Assembly: GCA_900175165.2 (NCBI GenBank)
Contig: FWWN02000588.1
Location: 1-49,122, forward strand
Reading direction: 5' to 3'
From: Rhizomucor pusillus
Lineage: Eukaryota; Mucoromycota; Mucoromycetes; Mucorales; Lichtheimiaceae
DNA length: 49,122 nt
The position numbers were made by a program, and so were the translations under genes. Positions 33,383 to 45,735 of this stretch are shown here, in pieces (position 1 is the stretch's first letter; every line of letters starts with the position of its first letter). Below the pieces are notes generated by a model, which did no database searches, was not told where the DNA came from, and worked only from the letters and a program-made list of their open reading frames with translations.

Positions 33383-35094
33383 TTAGAGTTTCGCAGCTTG
33401 CTTCCTTGCAGCCGAGATACCGGCTTTCTTGCCCAAGATGGCTCCCATCATGAGACCGCTGCGTTGGATTGAATGCATCTGTTAGCATTGTCCAACAGAA
33501 CTCATAGAAATATGCTCACCTTCCACCCGGATAATTATCGTAGAACAAACCACCCACGATCTCACCCGCAGCGTACAAGTTCTCAATCGGTTGGCGTTGG
33601 CCGTTGAGAACTGCTGCGGTTTTCGGATCAACAGCTAATCCACCAAACGTGAATGTGATGCCTATAAATATTGATGATATCAGGATATCGTGTGTGAAAT
33701 GGAAAAGATGTATGTGTGGGGTGTATGTTACCTGTGGTAATCTTAACAGCCACGAAAGGTCCCTGATCAATTGTCAATGCCCAGTTGGACTTGGGCAGAG
33801 CCAATCGCTTGGCAGAAGATTGAGTGGAGAGACCATCCTTAATAGCTGGATCCCATTTGCAGTTTGGATTTTCTTTACGATGCAATCTGACAGCCTCGTT
33901 GTATTCTTGGATAGTCTTGATAAACTGTTCTTTATTTGCCAGCGTTGCTTTCCAAGAACCCTTCTTTGGTGTAGCCAACTTTTCCGCGAGTTCCTCGATG
34001 GTATTCGCAGTAATCTTCTCCACAACATCGTCGCTGTATTCTTCCTCACGAAGCCAGGATAAGGCTTTGGAGTCCCAGATCTGGAACGCGACGCCTCCAG
34101 GCTGCTTGAGAACCTCCTTGCCAAAGAATGCATAAGTGTAGTTGCGGAAGTCCATGCCTTCGTCCACGAAACGGTTGCCGTCTCGATTGACCATGATACC
34201 CAAAGGATAGCCGCTCTTTGTAAACTGGTTAGTCAGATGCACGTCGCCCTTGTTGGGGTCGGTGTTAGCATCCCAGCAGGTAGCGTGACAGGAGCTGTAG
34301 CCACCCGCTGCAAGAGCGTTGCAGTCTCGCTGAGCAATCAGTAAACCGTCGCCAGTGTTGAAAGGCGTTCCACGGACGTGGGCGAGATCCCAGTTTGGGC
34401 CGAGATACTGTGCTCGCAAAGCAGAGCTGGATTCAAATCCACCACAGGTTAATATCACCGCGCCAGCTCGGATTGTCTTGTTTACACCGTCTGCGGTGAG
34501 GACCTTGACACCAGAGACGCGTGTGCTTTGGCTGTCAGTAACAAGCCCAGTCATACTTGTGCCGTACTGGACGACCACGCCGTGTCGAGCAGCAGATTCT
34601 TCATATTGTTGGATCATGCCTTTGCCTCCATCAACGACGCTGAGGACCATACCGCCCCAGAACTTGAAGCGTCCGTTCACTTTGTAGGCCTGGCGATTGA
34701 ACGAAAGTCTGAACTTGATACCAACTTTGCTAAGCCAGTCAATAACTTGACGGCTTTCACCCACGAGCACCTTGGCAAGCTCCGGGTCTGCGCGACCGCC
34801 TGTCACACGCATCAAGTCATTTGTGAACTGCTCGGGAGTGTAAGGGTCCATATCGATTAGTTTGGCAGTCTCAGCATCCACGTTGTGAAGGATAGGCATG
34901 AGGTCATGTAGTCCATAGAAGACGGTCCGAAAAGCACCCGCAGTGAAGAAGCTGTTGCCACCAGGATAAGCGTCTTTGGTAGACTTTTCGATAAGTAAGA
35001 CACGCTTTGCACCAGCTTGCTTGGCAGAGATAGCAGCTGAGAATCCAGCATTGCCACCTCCTACAACGACAATATCCCACTTGCTGGAATCCAT
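33383..35094 (-). CDS. FAD-dependent dehydrogenase, TcuA/fumarate reductase-like
   Basis: This belongs to the FAD-binding-2 family (fumarate reductase/succinate dehydrogenase flavoprotein group). Three exons (33732-35094, 33520-33661, 33383-33458) give 526 aa. The FAD site is IVVVGGGNAGFSAAISAKQ with LIEKS and PGGNSFFTAGAFRT. The C-terminal block AAGEIVGGLFYDNYPGGSG is the mark of the bacterial tricarballylate dehydrogenase (TcuA) branch, where the fumarate reductase His/Arg pattern is replaced by NYPGG. It is likely to oxidise a small carboxylate, but the substrate cannot be read from sequence. There is no signal peptide. It is transcribed away from a carboxylate-type MFS transporter, with 1.34 kb between start codons, a pairing that recalls bacterial tcu operons. 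The 3' splice site at 33458 gives a tidy GLMMGAILGKKAG end. Confidence 0.88.
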
Positions 35095-36290
35095 GACTTT
35101 TGAAAGATATCTTCAGAAAAACGAAAGGGGAAAGGTCGGGCCACAAGGTGAACCCACCAAATTTGTATAGGGCTCCCTTCCCCCCAAAGATTCCCGCCCC
35201 CCACAGTAAGTCACGGAGATTATATCTGTACCCTACATCTCAAAAAACATTACTTACAATGTCCACTGTAAGACGGCTGTTCGATGTTACCTAGTTTCCA
35301 GAAACTTGGACGCTCATATGAGAAATGTTTTTATTATTTATCTTTAAAGGCCTTTAGACACTGAAGGAGTTTGCATGAAACTTCTCCATCGAAAACCTCC
35401 AGACAGTAATATTTACAGCAGATCACAATGCAGTTTCAAACGAATATACGACAGAAAATCAGTTTTAAAACTGTTTGAATAATATTCAGAGCATTGGTTG
35501 TGGAATTCGGTTCCATACTTTTGATTCCATTTTGAGGAGCCTTACTCAGCAAGATCGTGAATCAAGATAAACATATGATATTCTCGTACGATCCTTTAAG
35601 ATGCACAGAGCAAATATAGAGTCAATCACGACGTAGTATCAAATAGTAGTATGCTGCGGTGCACGCATGGTATAGCATTTTAGACAGATCCCTTCTTTTC
35701 TTTGACGGCGGGAGGAAAACGCGGGAGGGGGTGGAGCGAGGAATGAAGACGCACAGGGCAAAGTCATACAGATTCTGCAGATAATTTTCCCGCGCCATAC
35801 TTCCATAAAAGGCGAATATACAACCTAAATCTTGCAACCTGATTCACACGTACAAACCAAAATTCCCCGTGATACAGCGAGCATTGGTGGGCTGAATAAA
35901 GGTGACGCATACTAACAACTGGTTTCAGGTTCATCGTATCAATCGTCGGAGACCGACAATGGCTTGATAACAACCACAGCAAATGCACAGCCCCCTGATT
36001 GGTTACATTGTGTTGCTGCTTGGCACAGTTTGGCAGATTTTGAATTTAGTGTATAACTGCTAATACTTTGACGTCAGATCGTTGCTGCATCGAATCATGT
36101 ACTCGGACTTGCTGTCAGTTTGTGGTCGCAAGGTGATACAATCCACAGTTTTAGTGATCCATGAGAAGAATTCGTTCACCCGAGTCTAAAATTACCTTTT
36201 CAGTCGTATTTCCCAGAGGATCCCTCTCTCTCTGCCACGCGTGATCCTATTTCGGGGGATGCACTTTTTACAAAGTTTTGACTCGCATCT

Positions 36291-36340
36291 GCGTGTGGTG
36301 TGTGTGTGTGTGTATGTATGTATGTGTTTGCGTGCGTGTG
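36291..36340. repeat. TG-rich microsatellite
   Basis: A run of TG dinucleotides grades into TATG and CGTG units over about 50 bp. It is upstream of the transporter's TATA box and may form alternating purine-pyrimidine DNA. Confidence 0.85.
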
Positions 36341-36358
36341 AAGCACGCCAAAAATTCA

Positions 36359-36366
36359 TATAAAAA
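36359..36366 (+). promoter_or_regulatory. TATA box of the MFS transporter gene
   Basis: TATAAAAA lies 76 nt before the start codon at 36435, followed by a CT-rich tract, which is the same arrangement as at the JEN-type gene. Confidence 0.6.
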
Positions 36367-36434
36367 CCACCATCCCCTTTTCTCCTACTTCTACTTTTTC
36401 ATCTTTCCATTCTCCATACCGTTTTTATTGCAGA

Positions 36435-38391
36435 ATGTCTTCATCAGACAAGATACAGAATAGTGGGAGCAACCCCTCCAATGACAAGGAATCGATCCAG
36501 CATGTGGATGAAGTCATTGCTGTGGAGGAGGAAAAGATCGTAGTTGCACCTGAAATGTTGAAGAAGCTACTACGGAAACTTGATTTACGGTTGCTACCTG
36601 TACTTTGCGCGCTGTATCTAATGGCGTACCTTGACCGGTGCGTACAAAGTCGTAATAATAGTAGCGGGATCAAAGATTTTACTGACTCTGTTGTTAGTTC
36701 AAATATTGGTAACGCCAAACTTGGTGGTCTGATAGAAGACACAAACACGACTACTTTCCAATACCAGTGGTGCCTGTCTGTGTTTTACTTTGGATACATC
36801 CTGTTTGATATCCCTGCCAATATCATCCTGCGCCGCTGGCGTGCGTCATACTGGCTAGCATTCATCACATTGTAAGTAGGATGCAAGGGAGAAGACGGGA
36901 AAACTTGGTATCCTGCATCTTGATTACTAACATGCTGTAATCTAGTGCATGGGGCGTTGCTGCCATGTGCATGGCCGCAGTTACAAGCTTCCCAGGCCTG
37001 CTTATTGACCGATTGGTACTAGGTATTTTGGAAGCAGGCTTCTTCCCCGGTGTTTTGTAAGCATTTCATCACTGAACGATTACGTGCTTCGCAAACTCTA
37101 ACCTTACTCAAAGATACTACTTGTCCACCTGGTACACCCGTAAAGAATACGGTCTCCGTGTCAGTTACTTTTGGTCATGTGGTTCGCTAGCCGGCGCGTT
37201 TGGAGGCCTTATCGCCTATGGTATTACTCAAATCCCAACTGACAGACTCAACACGTGGCAATGGTATGAAAGACAACTCATATAGCTACATTTTTTCTGC
37301 TAAGTCGACTTATCGTGAACTTTTGTAGGCTTTTCATCATTGAAGGCATTCCATCTGTTCTTCTGGCGCTTGTTGCTGCATGGTACCTTCCAAACACTCC
37401 TGAAACTGCAAAGTTTTTGACCGACGAAGAGCGAGAGATCGAGATCCGCCGACTTGCGAAAGGTAAACGCTTCTGGTATAATTTATCAGCTGCCATTCTG
37501 CAGATATTGATATGCAAGATTAAAATAGATCAGGGTGCAGCCAACGACCACAGCTGGTCTTGGCCACAAGTCATCTCAGTATTTACAGACTACAAGACAT
37601 ATACTTACATGCTCATCTACATCACCGGCACAAGTGCTTTGCAGGGCGTTACCCTCTTCTTACCTTCAATTATCAAGGGAATGGGCAGCTGGTCAACTGC
37701 TGCATCTCAAGCATTAACGACTCCTCCTTACGTTGCTGCATTCATATTTACAAACGTTGCAGGCTGGACCTCCGATAAGCTGTTCGACCGATGCTACCAT
37801 TTAGTTGTTATCAACATCATTGGCATGGCCGGTTTCTTGATGCTCATGTTTGTTCCAAAGGAACAAGTCGGCGTCCAATACTTTGCTGCCTGTGTTGCCA
37901 CTACGGCTGTGGTATGTATAAAGTTTCTGACGTATCCTTGCATAATATGCAGTGAGGCTAAATTTACCCCTTTTCCGCCCCATGTGTAGTATGCGAATGT
38001 TCCCGTCAAAGTCGCATGGTTCAACAACAACTTGTAAGTCCAGGAAGAGTATCTGTCCCTCGCTGGTAAGACTCACATTACATTTCCTTGCAGTGCTGGC
38101 CTTACACGTCGTGCCATCGCTGTGGCAGCCATTGCAGCTGTTGGTACAATCGGTGGCGCCATTGGCGGTCAGATCTATTTCGATCCACCAAACTATTTCG
38201 GCGGTAACACGATTGCATTCTGTTGCCTGGGCGCACAGACCATTGCCGACCTTGTCCTGCGCTTCGTCCTAAGCCGTGAGAACAAGCGACGGGACAGAAT
38301 GAGTCAGGAGCAGAAGGAAGCAGAGATTTTCAAGTACGGTGGTGTCGAGCTCGCTGGTGACAGACATCCCGATTTCCGTTATGTATTGTAG
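36435..38391 (+). CDS. MFS transporter, anion:cation symporter (Dal5/Tna1) family
   Basis: This is a plasma-membrane proton symporter for an organic anion (carboxylate or vitamin type). Eight exons (36435-36637, 36698-36871, 36946-37056, 37114-37263, 37329-37462, 37529-37911, 37990-38033, 38094-38391) give 498 aa, the normal size. The cytoplasmic N-terminus ends in KLDLRLLPVLCALYLMAYLD, then RSNIGNAKLGGL, the ACS-family signature after TM1. ILEAGFFPGVLYYLSTWYTR marks TM4, and WLFIIEGIPSVLLAL marks TM6. The central loop EEREIEIRRLAK and the C-terminal tail with DRHPDFRYVL are also typical. Divergent to the TcuA-like dehydrogenase, so it may import that enzyme's substrate; this is inference. 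Confidence 0.9.
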
Positions 38392-38962
38392 AATATTTAT
38401 TCTATCCTTCTTCTTTCATATTTTTCATGGATATAAAATGTATGTATGTTCTCGTATCCATATATCTATACTATATACCTTGATTCAGTACTTTAAAAGG
38501 ATGATTTACTTGTATGTTCTTAACGATTCTCGACATGTTCGTTTGTATATCCTTATTTAGAAAGAGAGCGGTGACAGTGCACAGGTCCTGGAATGTTGCA
38601 CAGACTGTTTCGGCGGTAAAAGCCGATGCGCTCGTATGTAGTCAACGATGTAAAAACTATAATTCTTTCCAAAGCGTCAATTCAGGAACGTGCGTTATTT
38701 TTACTCCCTCGGGCGTTATAGAGTCTGTCGCAAGAAAAGAGATAAAGTTATAGTGCGAGTACTACAAGCTCCTCATCGTTCCAGGTAGTTATCTGTCTTG
38801 CGTAACTCTCTGTGGTAACCAGGAGCTACCTATTGGGTTTTTGCTCTTGCTGATTGGGCAACAAACTAAACGCATTGTACCACAATATTAATCTTGAAGA
38901 ATCCAAACATTCTTTTACTTTTTATCTTTCGTCCTCTCCTTTCGCTGCTGCCTACATCTCCC
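38392..38962. other. Intergenic, no gene seen
   Basis: AT-rich sequence lies between two plus-strand genes and holds the 3' end of the transporter and the promoter of the methyltransferase. Short frames here have no motifs. Confidence 0.45.
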
Positions 38963-40294
38963 ATGGGTTCAATTGTCTCCTTTTGCGAACCACAGACGAA
39001 CAGGCTGTCGGTCGGGCAGGATGATCGTATAGCTGTAAATGCTCCTCAGCAGACTGCTGCGTCGTCCGAGAATAGTGCTAGCAAGCAGCAACTTAGCAAC
39101 GGAAGCAGCAGTCATCGTTTTGATATGGGAAGACGATACGTAAATCAGCCCGATGTTGCTTACATGCTGCCTAACGACGACGAAGGTATTGCACAGGCAG
39201 ACGGATGATTTGCCAATCTGTCTGACGACGATGCCTCCTGTTTGTTCCTATAGAAAATGATCGCATACATCAGCAACATTGGTTCTTCAAAATTATCCTC
39301 GGCGGTAACTATCACGTGCCAATCGAGCAGGATCTCATCAAAGGCATCACCGTGTTGGATGCTGGTTGCGGTAAGCGTCCAGAGTAACAATGTAGTAGAA
39401 TGTATTATCGACTTGATGGATTACGTTCCAGGACCTGCCACCTGGTCTTTAGAGATGTCCAGGGAATACCCAAAGACGCAATTCTATGGCTGCGATATCT
39501 CGGCGGTGTTTCCGCAAACCGTCAAACCGCAAAATTGTCACTTTGACGTGGCCAATATCCTCACCGGACTACCCTATCCTGACAACCATTTCGATTTTGT
39601 GCACCAGCGCCTCTTGACCGCTGGATTCAGGGCCGACGACTGGGTGAAGGTAGCTAACTATTATCGATCCCCACCCTGGGAGAGGCTCTTTACAAATTTT
39701 CTGTTTCCAGGATATAAGCGAATTGTTGCGCGTATTGAAACCTGGAGGATGGCTGGAATTGATCGAGGTATGTGCTGATCTCTCGACAGCGGTTTTTTTC
39801 TAAGTGTATTGATTTCTAACACGCTGCAGTGGAGTATTGACGTGGAGAATAACCATGGGAAGAGAATGCAAGAACTTTTCCAAGTCAGTAAGTAGTGTCG
39901 ATGATGAACACCTAAAGCTGTTGACCCATCCACAAACTTTTATTCAATCAATGTTCTTGCAGTGGGCAAAACCGCGCAGTTAAGAGGTATCTCGCTCACC
40001 TTGGCTCCTAAGCTCGGTGAATACCTTGAGAGAGGAGGAGCAACCAATATCCAGCAGCAAGTTTTTAAGCCTGCCTTGAAAGAACCAGACCACATCGGTG
40101 AAGCTAGATGGGCTACATTCTGCGAAGGATACCGGGGACTACGGCCGCTGCTGATAAAGGCTCATCCAGAATTCGAAAATGACGACAATTTTGAAGAATT
40201 CCTACGTGCCAGCGGCGAGGAAGCTCAAGAACATAATACCCGTTTACCTATTTATGTGTTCACTTGTCAAAAGCCAGCAATCGAAAAGCAATAA
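38963..40294 (+). CDS. Class I SAM-dependent methyltransferase, substrate unknown
   Basis: Six exons (38963-39185, 39254-39370, 39432-39649, 39711-39767, 39830-39887, 39963-40294) give 334 aa. A Ser/Gln-rich N-terminal region of about 65 residues precedes the fold. Motif I is VLDAGCGPATWSLEM; the acidic residue of motif II is in FYGCDIS; PYPDNHFDFVHQRLL and LRVLKPGGWLELIE are motifs IV and V. This type (UbiE/LaeA-like, Methyltransf_25) is expanded in zygomycete fungi, and the real substrate is usually unknown. The domain call is firm; the role is open. No membrane segment is seen. Confidence 0.85.
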
Positions 40295-40395
40295 GACTCT
40301 TTTCTTCTTTTGATCTATTGGCTAAGCATTTTATGTACTAGTTTATTGGACTGGTTTGCTTAATATTGTCTACTAGTCTCTGTATGAAATACATG

Positions 40396-43300
40396 CTAGG
40401 ATGATTTTTGTTTAGTTTCGGGTGTCGAGATGATTAGATGACCAACCAAAAGGCGTGAGAGGAGGAATAAGATGATGGTAAATGTAATAAATAGCTCTGC
40501 AATGCAGAAATGGCTAATACTGGTGCCGATTTCCAACCAGCTGCCAAAATCAGATACAAAGTAGAAAAAGTTGATCGTCTGTATGTCTGTCACGCTCAAG
40601 ACGACCATGAAGATGCTGAACGGTGCAAGGTCCAAACTGCTGCTCAGGACACCGAGAACCGCCGAAACCGCAAAGAACGGGATCAATATCTTGACAATGA
40701 GCAGGGCGCCCATTAGGAACGGGTTGAATATGGTGACAAAACGGTAAACGCTTGCCAGAGAGAAACTGCTCAGGGACGCAATATTGCCTGTGCCAAAAAA
40801 TGCCACATTGATGAAGAACATAAACAGCAATGCTGCCCGGATATCACCGCCTTGAAGTGAGCGTGAAGTCTTTCTGGAAGCATTGCCGTACAGGGCGCGC
40901 TCCATTTCCAGCCACGATAGAATAGTCGCACAGAACGATACGTAGAATAGCATCTCGTATGAAATGCTAAGTAACGTCATGAGCGGTCCAAAAGCGAGGC
41001 AGATTGACAGTAAACGTGCAAGATAATCCTCGGAGGAGGGACCGCGGTATATAAATGGGAAGAGTGTTGATCCAACTAACATTGCAAAAGTCACTTAGCA
41101 ATGCCTTTTTATCTTTCTAACTTTGCATATTAACAAGCTTACCGACGATTATCCAACTGACAACTTGATTGAAGACAGGTAGACCTTCTCGACGTTGGAG
41201 ACTCTGCGATGAAAAATATACCAAGATAACGCTCGCAAGATTGGCCAATAACTGCAAATCATTAGGAAATCAGATCAGTTATCAGCATATTGTAAGGCCA
41301 CACTCAGAGGGAAGTCTTACCTGAATGTATACGGTGGTTGCTGTCGTTCGAATGATGCGATTCGCAGACTGTAGTTTGCGAAGCACCGTACTTCCTGCGA
41401 CGAACCCGGCGAGACCGCCACAAACACTATAAAAATTAATCTTCCTTGTTAGTAAATACAAGATGAATCATAGCAGCCTAAACAACTTACACCAAGGTGA
41501 TATCTTCTCCCTTTTCTACAGGCAGCAGAGTAAAAATGCTCGTACATAAGCAAGAGCATACCCACAATCCAAGAAGAAGCGCATGCTCATTGAACATCCG
41601 TTTTGGCAAAGTCAGTGGCCAGAATGCCGCCAAAACGAAGCATATTGAAAGAATCTCTCTACGGAAAAAGCTGTAGACCTATATACTCCATATCAGTATG
41701 CTACCCTGAGCGTCCATTCCAAGCATGGAAAAAAGATACGTACCAATGCTTCCAACACAATGATAATGGCAAGCAACCAAAACGCGAATTTTCCAGCGCC
41801 ATGGCTTGCAGCGAGCTGAAACCCTGCTACCAAAGACTGCTTGTTGCGGACAACCTGGTTCCAAAAGTAGACCGGGAAGAACACATAGGCGTAGTACATG
41901 GCCGGCATACTTTGTGCCCAAATAAGCCCAGCAAGCACTGCGAACACAGCAGCCGAAGCAGTGTCGATCTGTGTATCAATCGATTAGCCATCAGTGGTTG
42001 TTCTGATCCTTTTTAATTCCTACCAGCAACAAGGCAGATTTGGATATGGTTGATGCCGGTTCACCAACAATGACAAAATTTCGCACCGTAAACTCGAGAC
42101 AGAAAACACACCATCCGAGATATCCGGCCGTGATCACGCTTCTTAGGAACAACCAGTCGTAAGTTTGAAAGTATCGCAGTCCACAAAGGCAGATTTCCAT
42201 AAGTTCTTGCGACATTTCCATAGCCTTTGCAAAGTTTCCATCATCAATCTCTCGTCGTATACTCGATACGTAAGCATCCGGATCTTTAGAACCAGATAAC
42301 GGTTCAAAAGGTCTAAATAAAACCTCGCTCTTCTCCTTTTCATCTTTAAAGTATATAAAGCAATTAATTGACAGTAACCAGAAAATCAAATCTGGATACT
42401 CTACCGTGTTTTACGCGGACTTGGGCCAGCATTTCTCTTGCATTGGCGAACGATGCTTCGGCCTTGAACTGATCTGATTCCCCAAGATATTTCGTAGGAA
42501 GTTCTCCTACCGAGTTTACTGGGATCGGTATTCCCAGAAGCGAAGACATGAGCGGTGCAATGTCGGCTTGCAGCACATCGTTGCGTTCGAGATCGTTCAC
42601 ATCCGAGTCCATTGTGAGGATATCGTGGCCGATTCCAGTAAAGCGGGGTGGATGTATACCCGCTCCCCATGCAATCAATGGAGTTCGTGTGTTATCAGGA
42701 TGGCCATCGCCGTGGGCCCCTCTGTTATTCATTCCATGATCTGCCGTAAAGATATAACTCGTTCGTCCGTCGTGACCGTAAAATTCGTCTATGATCTCTG
42801 TGATTTCCTTAATACCACGATCGACCAGGCGGATATTGTTGTGATATTCCTTAGAATGCGGACGGAATCCGTGGCCATTGGTATCCAGTCCTAGCAGATG
42901 TAAAAAGAAGACGATTTTCTTCTGTCGAAGTCGTCGATCCAGATCCTGATCGGCCTTTGCTCTCGCAAAAAGGTCTTTAACCTTGTCAAACACCCAAATA
43001 TCCAAATGCGATGCCTCTATATTAAAATGTTTTAGCCAAAGATGCATGTCTCTGCATGACGGATGAATGGCTTGCCTTCTGAAAAATCCTCAAATTCAGG
43101 TGGATACATGAACGTCTCTATACGATTTGGATCACTAGCTCCATGCTGGAACATTGGCAAAATATCAGGCGAGCCGAATGACCAAGTGTGCTGAGACTGG
43201 TTGAAGACAGAGTCGAAGTTGACCGGATTCATCGTCCAACCTAGCAAGTGCATTAATTTTCGCACATGGACTGTTATTGTTGCTAAGCAACATGTAGCGG

Positions 43301-43743
43301 CGCCTTACCGGTTGTCACTGCGCTCACGTCCTCGTAAAACCCTGCAATGATAGCCACGTGCCCTGGACGAGATTCAGTCGGGACACGCGTGTGGGATACA
43401 CCCCAACTGCCCTGTTCTCGCATAACTTTGCGCAAGAACGGGGCGCGTTCCTGACCTTGTCGCTCAAAAACCTTGTCTGCTCGCAGACCGTCGGCTGTAA
43501 AAGTGTTAGAAAGAGAGAGAGAGAGTATTTTCGAGTTAATATTATGTTTGTTGTATAAGACCAGTTGGTCGCAACACACTTGCCTACAAACAGCACGAGA
43601 CGATCTGCCGGTGGCGGCAGAGGATTGAGCTGCGGCGTCATGCCATGGACAAGAGGAGATTTGAAGTAAATGTCAAAGATGCTAAACAGGTAGACGACAT
43701 GGAAGATGATGCCGACAAGCAGCAATCCCGTCCGGGATAGCAT
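40396..43743 (-). CDS. MCD4: GPI ethanolamine phosphate transferase 1 (PIG-N/Mcd4)
   Basis: This ER membrane enzyme adds phosphoethanolamine to the first mannose of GPI anchors. Ten exons (43584-43743, 43309-43494, 43076-43240, 42405-43016, 42024-42343, 41744-41968, 41491-41678, 41321-41426, 41143-41251, 40396-41093) give 922 aa, the normal length. TM1 is residues 5-26. The alkaline-phosphatase-like active site is complete: ADGLRAD, nucleophile Thr93 in [31 protein letters not shown] and [27 protein letters not shown]-like LFRPFEPL starts the PIG-N region, followed by many membrane helices. Introns 1 and 3 begin with GC (GCAAGT, GCAAGC) and no GT site restores the motifs. 101 bp separate its end from the convergent methyltransferase gene. 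Confidence 0.93.
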
Positions 43744-44668
43744 AGTTTGGCAAAAGGAACGTGCGGGGAAAATGTACGACAGCAGGCTGTCAAGTCGGCC
43801 ATCAATTTTTCGCGACGCAGGCAGTGCGCATTGGACTTTTGCAATGTACTTAAATCAATACTGGACACCTTTTTCATTGACGCTTAGAAAGATAATATCC
43901 AGAACATTATTCAAGCTATTTGACATCGGTATATGCACAGAATGGAAGTTATGCAATAAAAACTATTTGGACTTGGCGCATCGGACGAGTAACCAACAAG
44001 GAGATCAATGACAGGTGAACCGGCACGCGGGCTCAGCTTCTGCTGCATTGCATACAGAAATGTTGATTCAGGTCATCAATGCACATTCTCCCTATGTATG
44101 CACGATGTATCCAAGCTGATGCGATGTGAGAAGAAAAGTATTTCCAAATTTGTTGATAACACCCGCTCTGTGCTGGTTTTGTATTGGAAGACGTAGCAGC
44201 AGCAGGAGCACTTCCGGTTCTTCCCTATGGTTACATCATAGAAGCTATGGAAATACTGCTTTGCGATCAACGAGCGTCTTAAAATGAAAAGCAAGACCAA
44301 TGCATACTAATAACTGCGCCGTTGTTGGTCTTATTGGCATGTTGAGCAGCAACTGGCTCGAAACTACTAGACAATTTATTGTTCTTGTTATATTAATTAA
44401 TTATTCTATTGATTTTGGATCTGAAACGTCGAATATTACATTTGTCAAACATCGTCATTCAAAGATATTAGAGCTGCAACTTATCGTGCCCGCGGGACTT
44501 TCCGGCTTCGTCGGCTAGCGAAAGCAAATCTGTATGGTGAATGGCGCTAGGCAGGTAGCAAAAACGTTAATGATGATTGGATGGGATCATCTGGTTGGGT
44601 TAGCGCTCTTTTGGATGAAAAAGTTACAGATTTACATACGCGTGTGAGCGTAAATCCTGCATGCTACA

Positions 44669-44821
44669 TTTTCCGATATCCTGGTCGATGATGAAGCGTT
44701 TGTGGAGGAACTGTCACCATCGTCTTCTATGAAACAGTTCAACTTGATCAAATCGAACAGCTTTGGTATGACGATTGTTCCTTTTGCTGATGGCGAAGCT
44801 GAACGTTATTTTGTTTGGTAA
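44669..44821 (+). pseudogene. Possible C-terminal gene fragment, unrecognised
   Basis: A plus-strand frame reads DILVDDEAFVEELSPSSSM, then KQFNLIKSNSFGMTIVPFAD, GEAERYFVW and a stop. An upstream frame (WDHLVGLALFWMKKLQIYIR, near 44580-44640) could be a preceding exon. I cannot name a family, and no start is evident. It is either a decayed gene or a chance frame. Confidence 0.2.
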
Positions 44822-45643
44822 CGAACGACCTTTTTTTACCAGACCGGGAAAGAAAAAAACTTAAATTTCTCCCAGATCGTAATTTTTATTTTCATCTGGC
44901 GACAAAGAATAGAAGGAAATGAAAGGCGGGAATGGGAGCATGATACGATAGTTTTTCCTGACATTCGCATCGAAGAAAGATTGCGGACGTGCGGAGCGGC
45001 GTTGTACACTGGGTAATGTCTTCCCTTGTGACATGGGATCGAGAATAAGGGTGTAGGGGTGCATCTGGAGAGGGAAAGGAATGAAAAGAAACATGGGGGA
45101 CCTGGGGGACTCGTTGCGGGGAAGGGAAGCTTGAATATCGTGGAATAGTCGATGCGCGGAGCACAGCCGAGTGTCACACATCTATAGCTTCTGGAATAGA
45201 CGAGCAGCTACGCATCTTCATCATCACCATTTCGCTGCTCTGTGTCACGTTCCCCGCGTCGGGAGAAATATCTCTTATCACTGAAACTGAAAGGCGCAAC
45301 TCGCCATGGGAAATGCGGGGGCCAAGTAAATCTTACTGTATTTGTATATTCAACTAAGTAGGACAATGACCGTAGCATATTGCCAAACGATCTCTTGTTT
45401 GGGCAAGGTGGTATCCGTCCGATAGCAATGAAAGCAGCTTGGCCCGAGCAGGAAGGAGGAGCGCCACACTGCAGCGAAACTTTCTGATCTAAGGGTTTTG
45501 GGGTTCTCACAACGAGAACCCTTTCGATTCGGCTTGATCGCGTCCCACAGGCGATTAGCGAGCAACAAGAGCAAATAGTCCTTAAAAAGGAAAAGTGTTA
45601 CAAAGCAACAGATTTTTTTGTCCTTGTGAAAGCCTGCATGGGG

Positions 45644-45650
45644 TATATAA
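45644..45650 (+). promoter_or_regulatory. TATA box of the JEN-type transporter gene
   Basis: TATATAA is followed by AGG, 86 nt before the ATG at 45736, with a CT-rich leader between them. Confidence 0.65.
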
Positions 45651-45735
45651 AGGCCTGAGCGAGAGTCCCAGATTGAATGGATCACTGCCTCTTTCTTTCT
45701 TGTCACTTTTCCCTTTTTTCAGCATAACATACAAG

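Larger units (their letters stand above)
35095..36434. promoter_or_regulatory. Divergent intergenic region, TcuA-like gene and MFS transporter
   Basis: No gene is supported; the ORFs at 35622-35988 (-) have no motif. The region should contain both promoters. On the MFS side are a (TG)n microsatellite with a TATG stretch (36291-36340), a TATA box and a CT-rich leader before the ATG. On the TcuA side I see no clear TATA box. Confidence 0.5.
43744..45735. other. Intergenic region between divergent genes
   Basis: Two kilobases lie between the MCD4 and JEN-type genes. Overlapping minus-strand frames at 44836-45181 are translations of CT-rich sequence in three frames and are not credible genes. 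One frame at 44669-44821 (+) is protein-like and listed separately. Promoters of both flanking genes must lie here. Confidence 0.45.

Noticed and set aside
44836..45181. Three overlapping minus-strand ORFs of 90-113 codons
   Set aside because: They cover the same CT-rich sequence in three frames; openness comes from composition, not coding.
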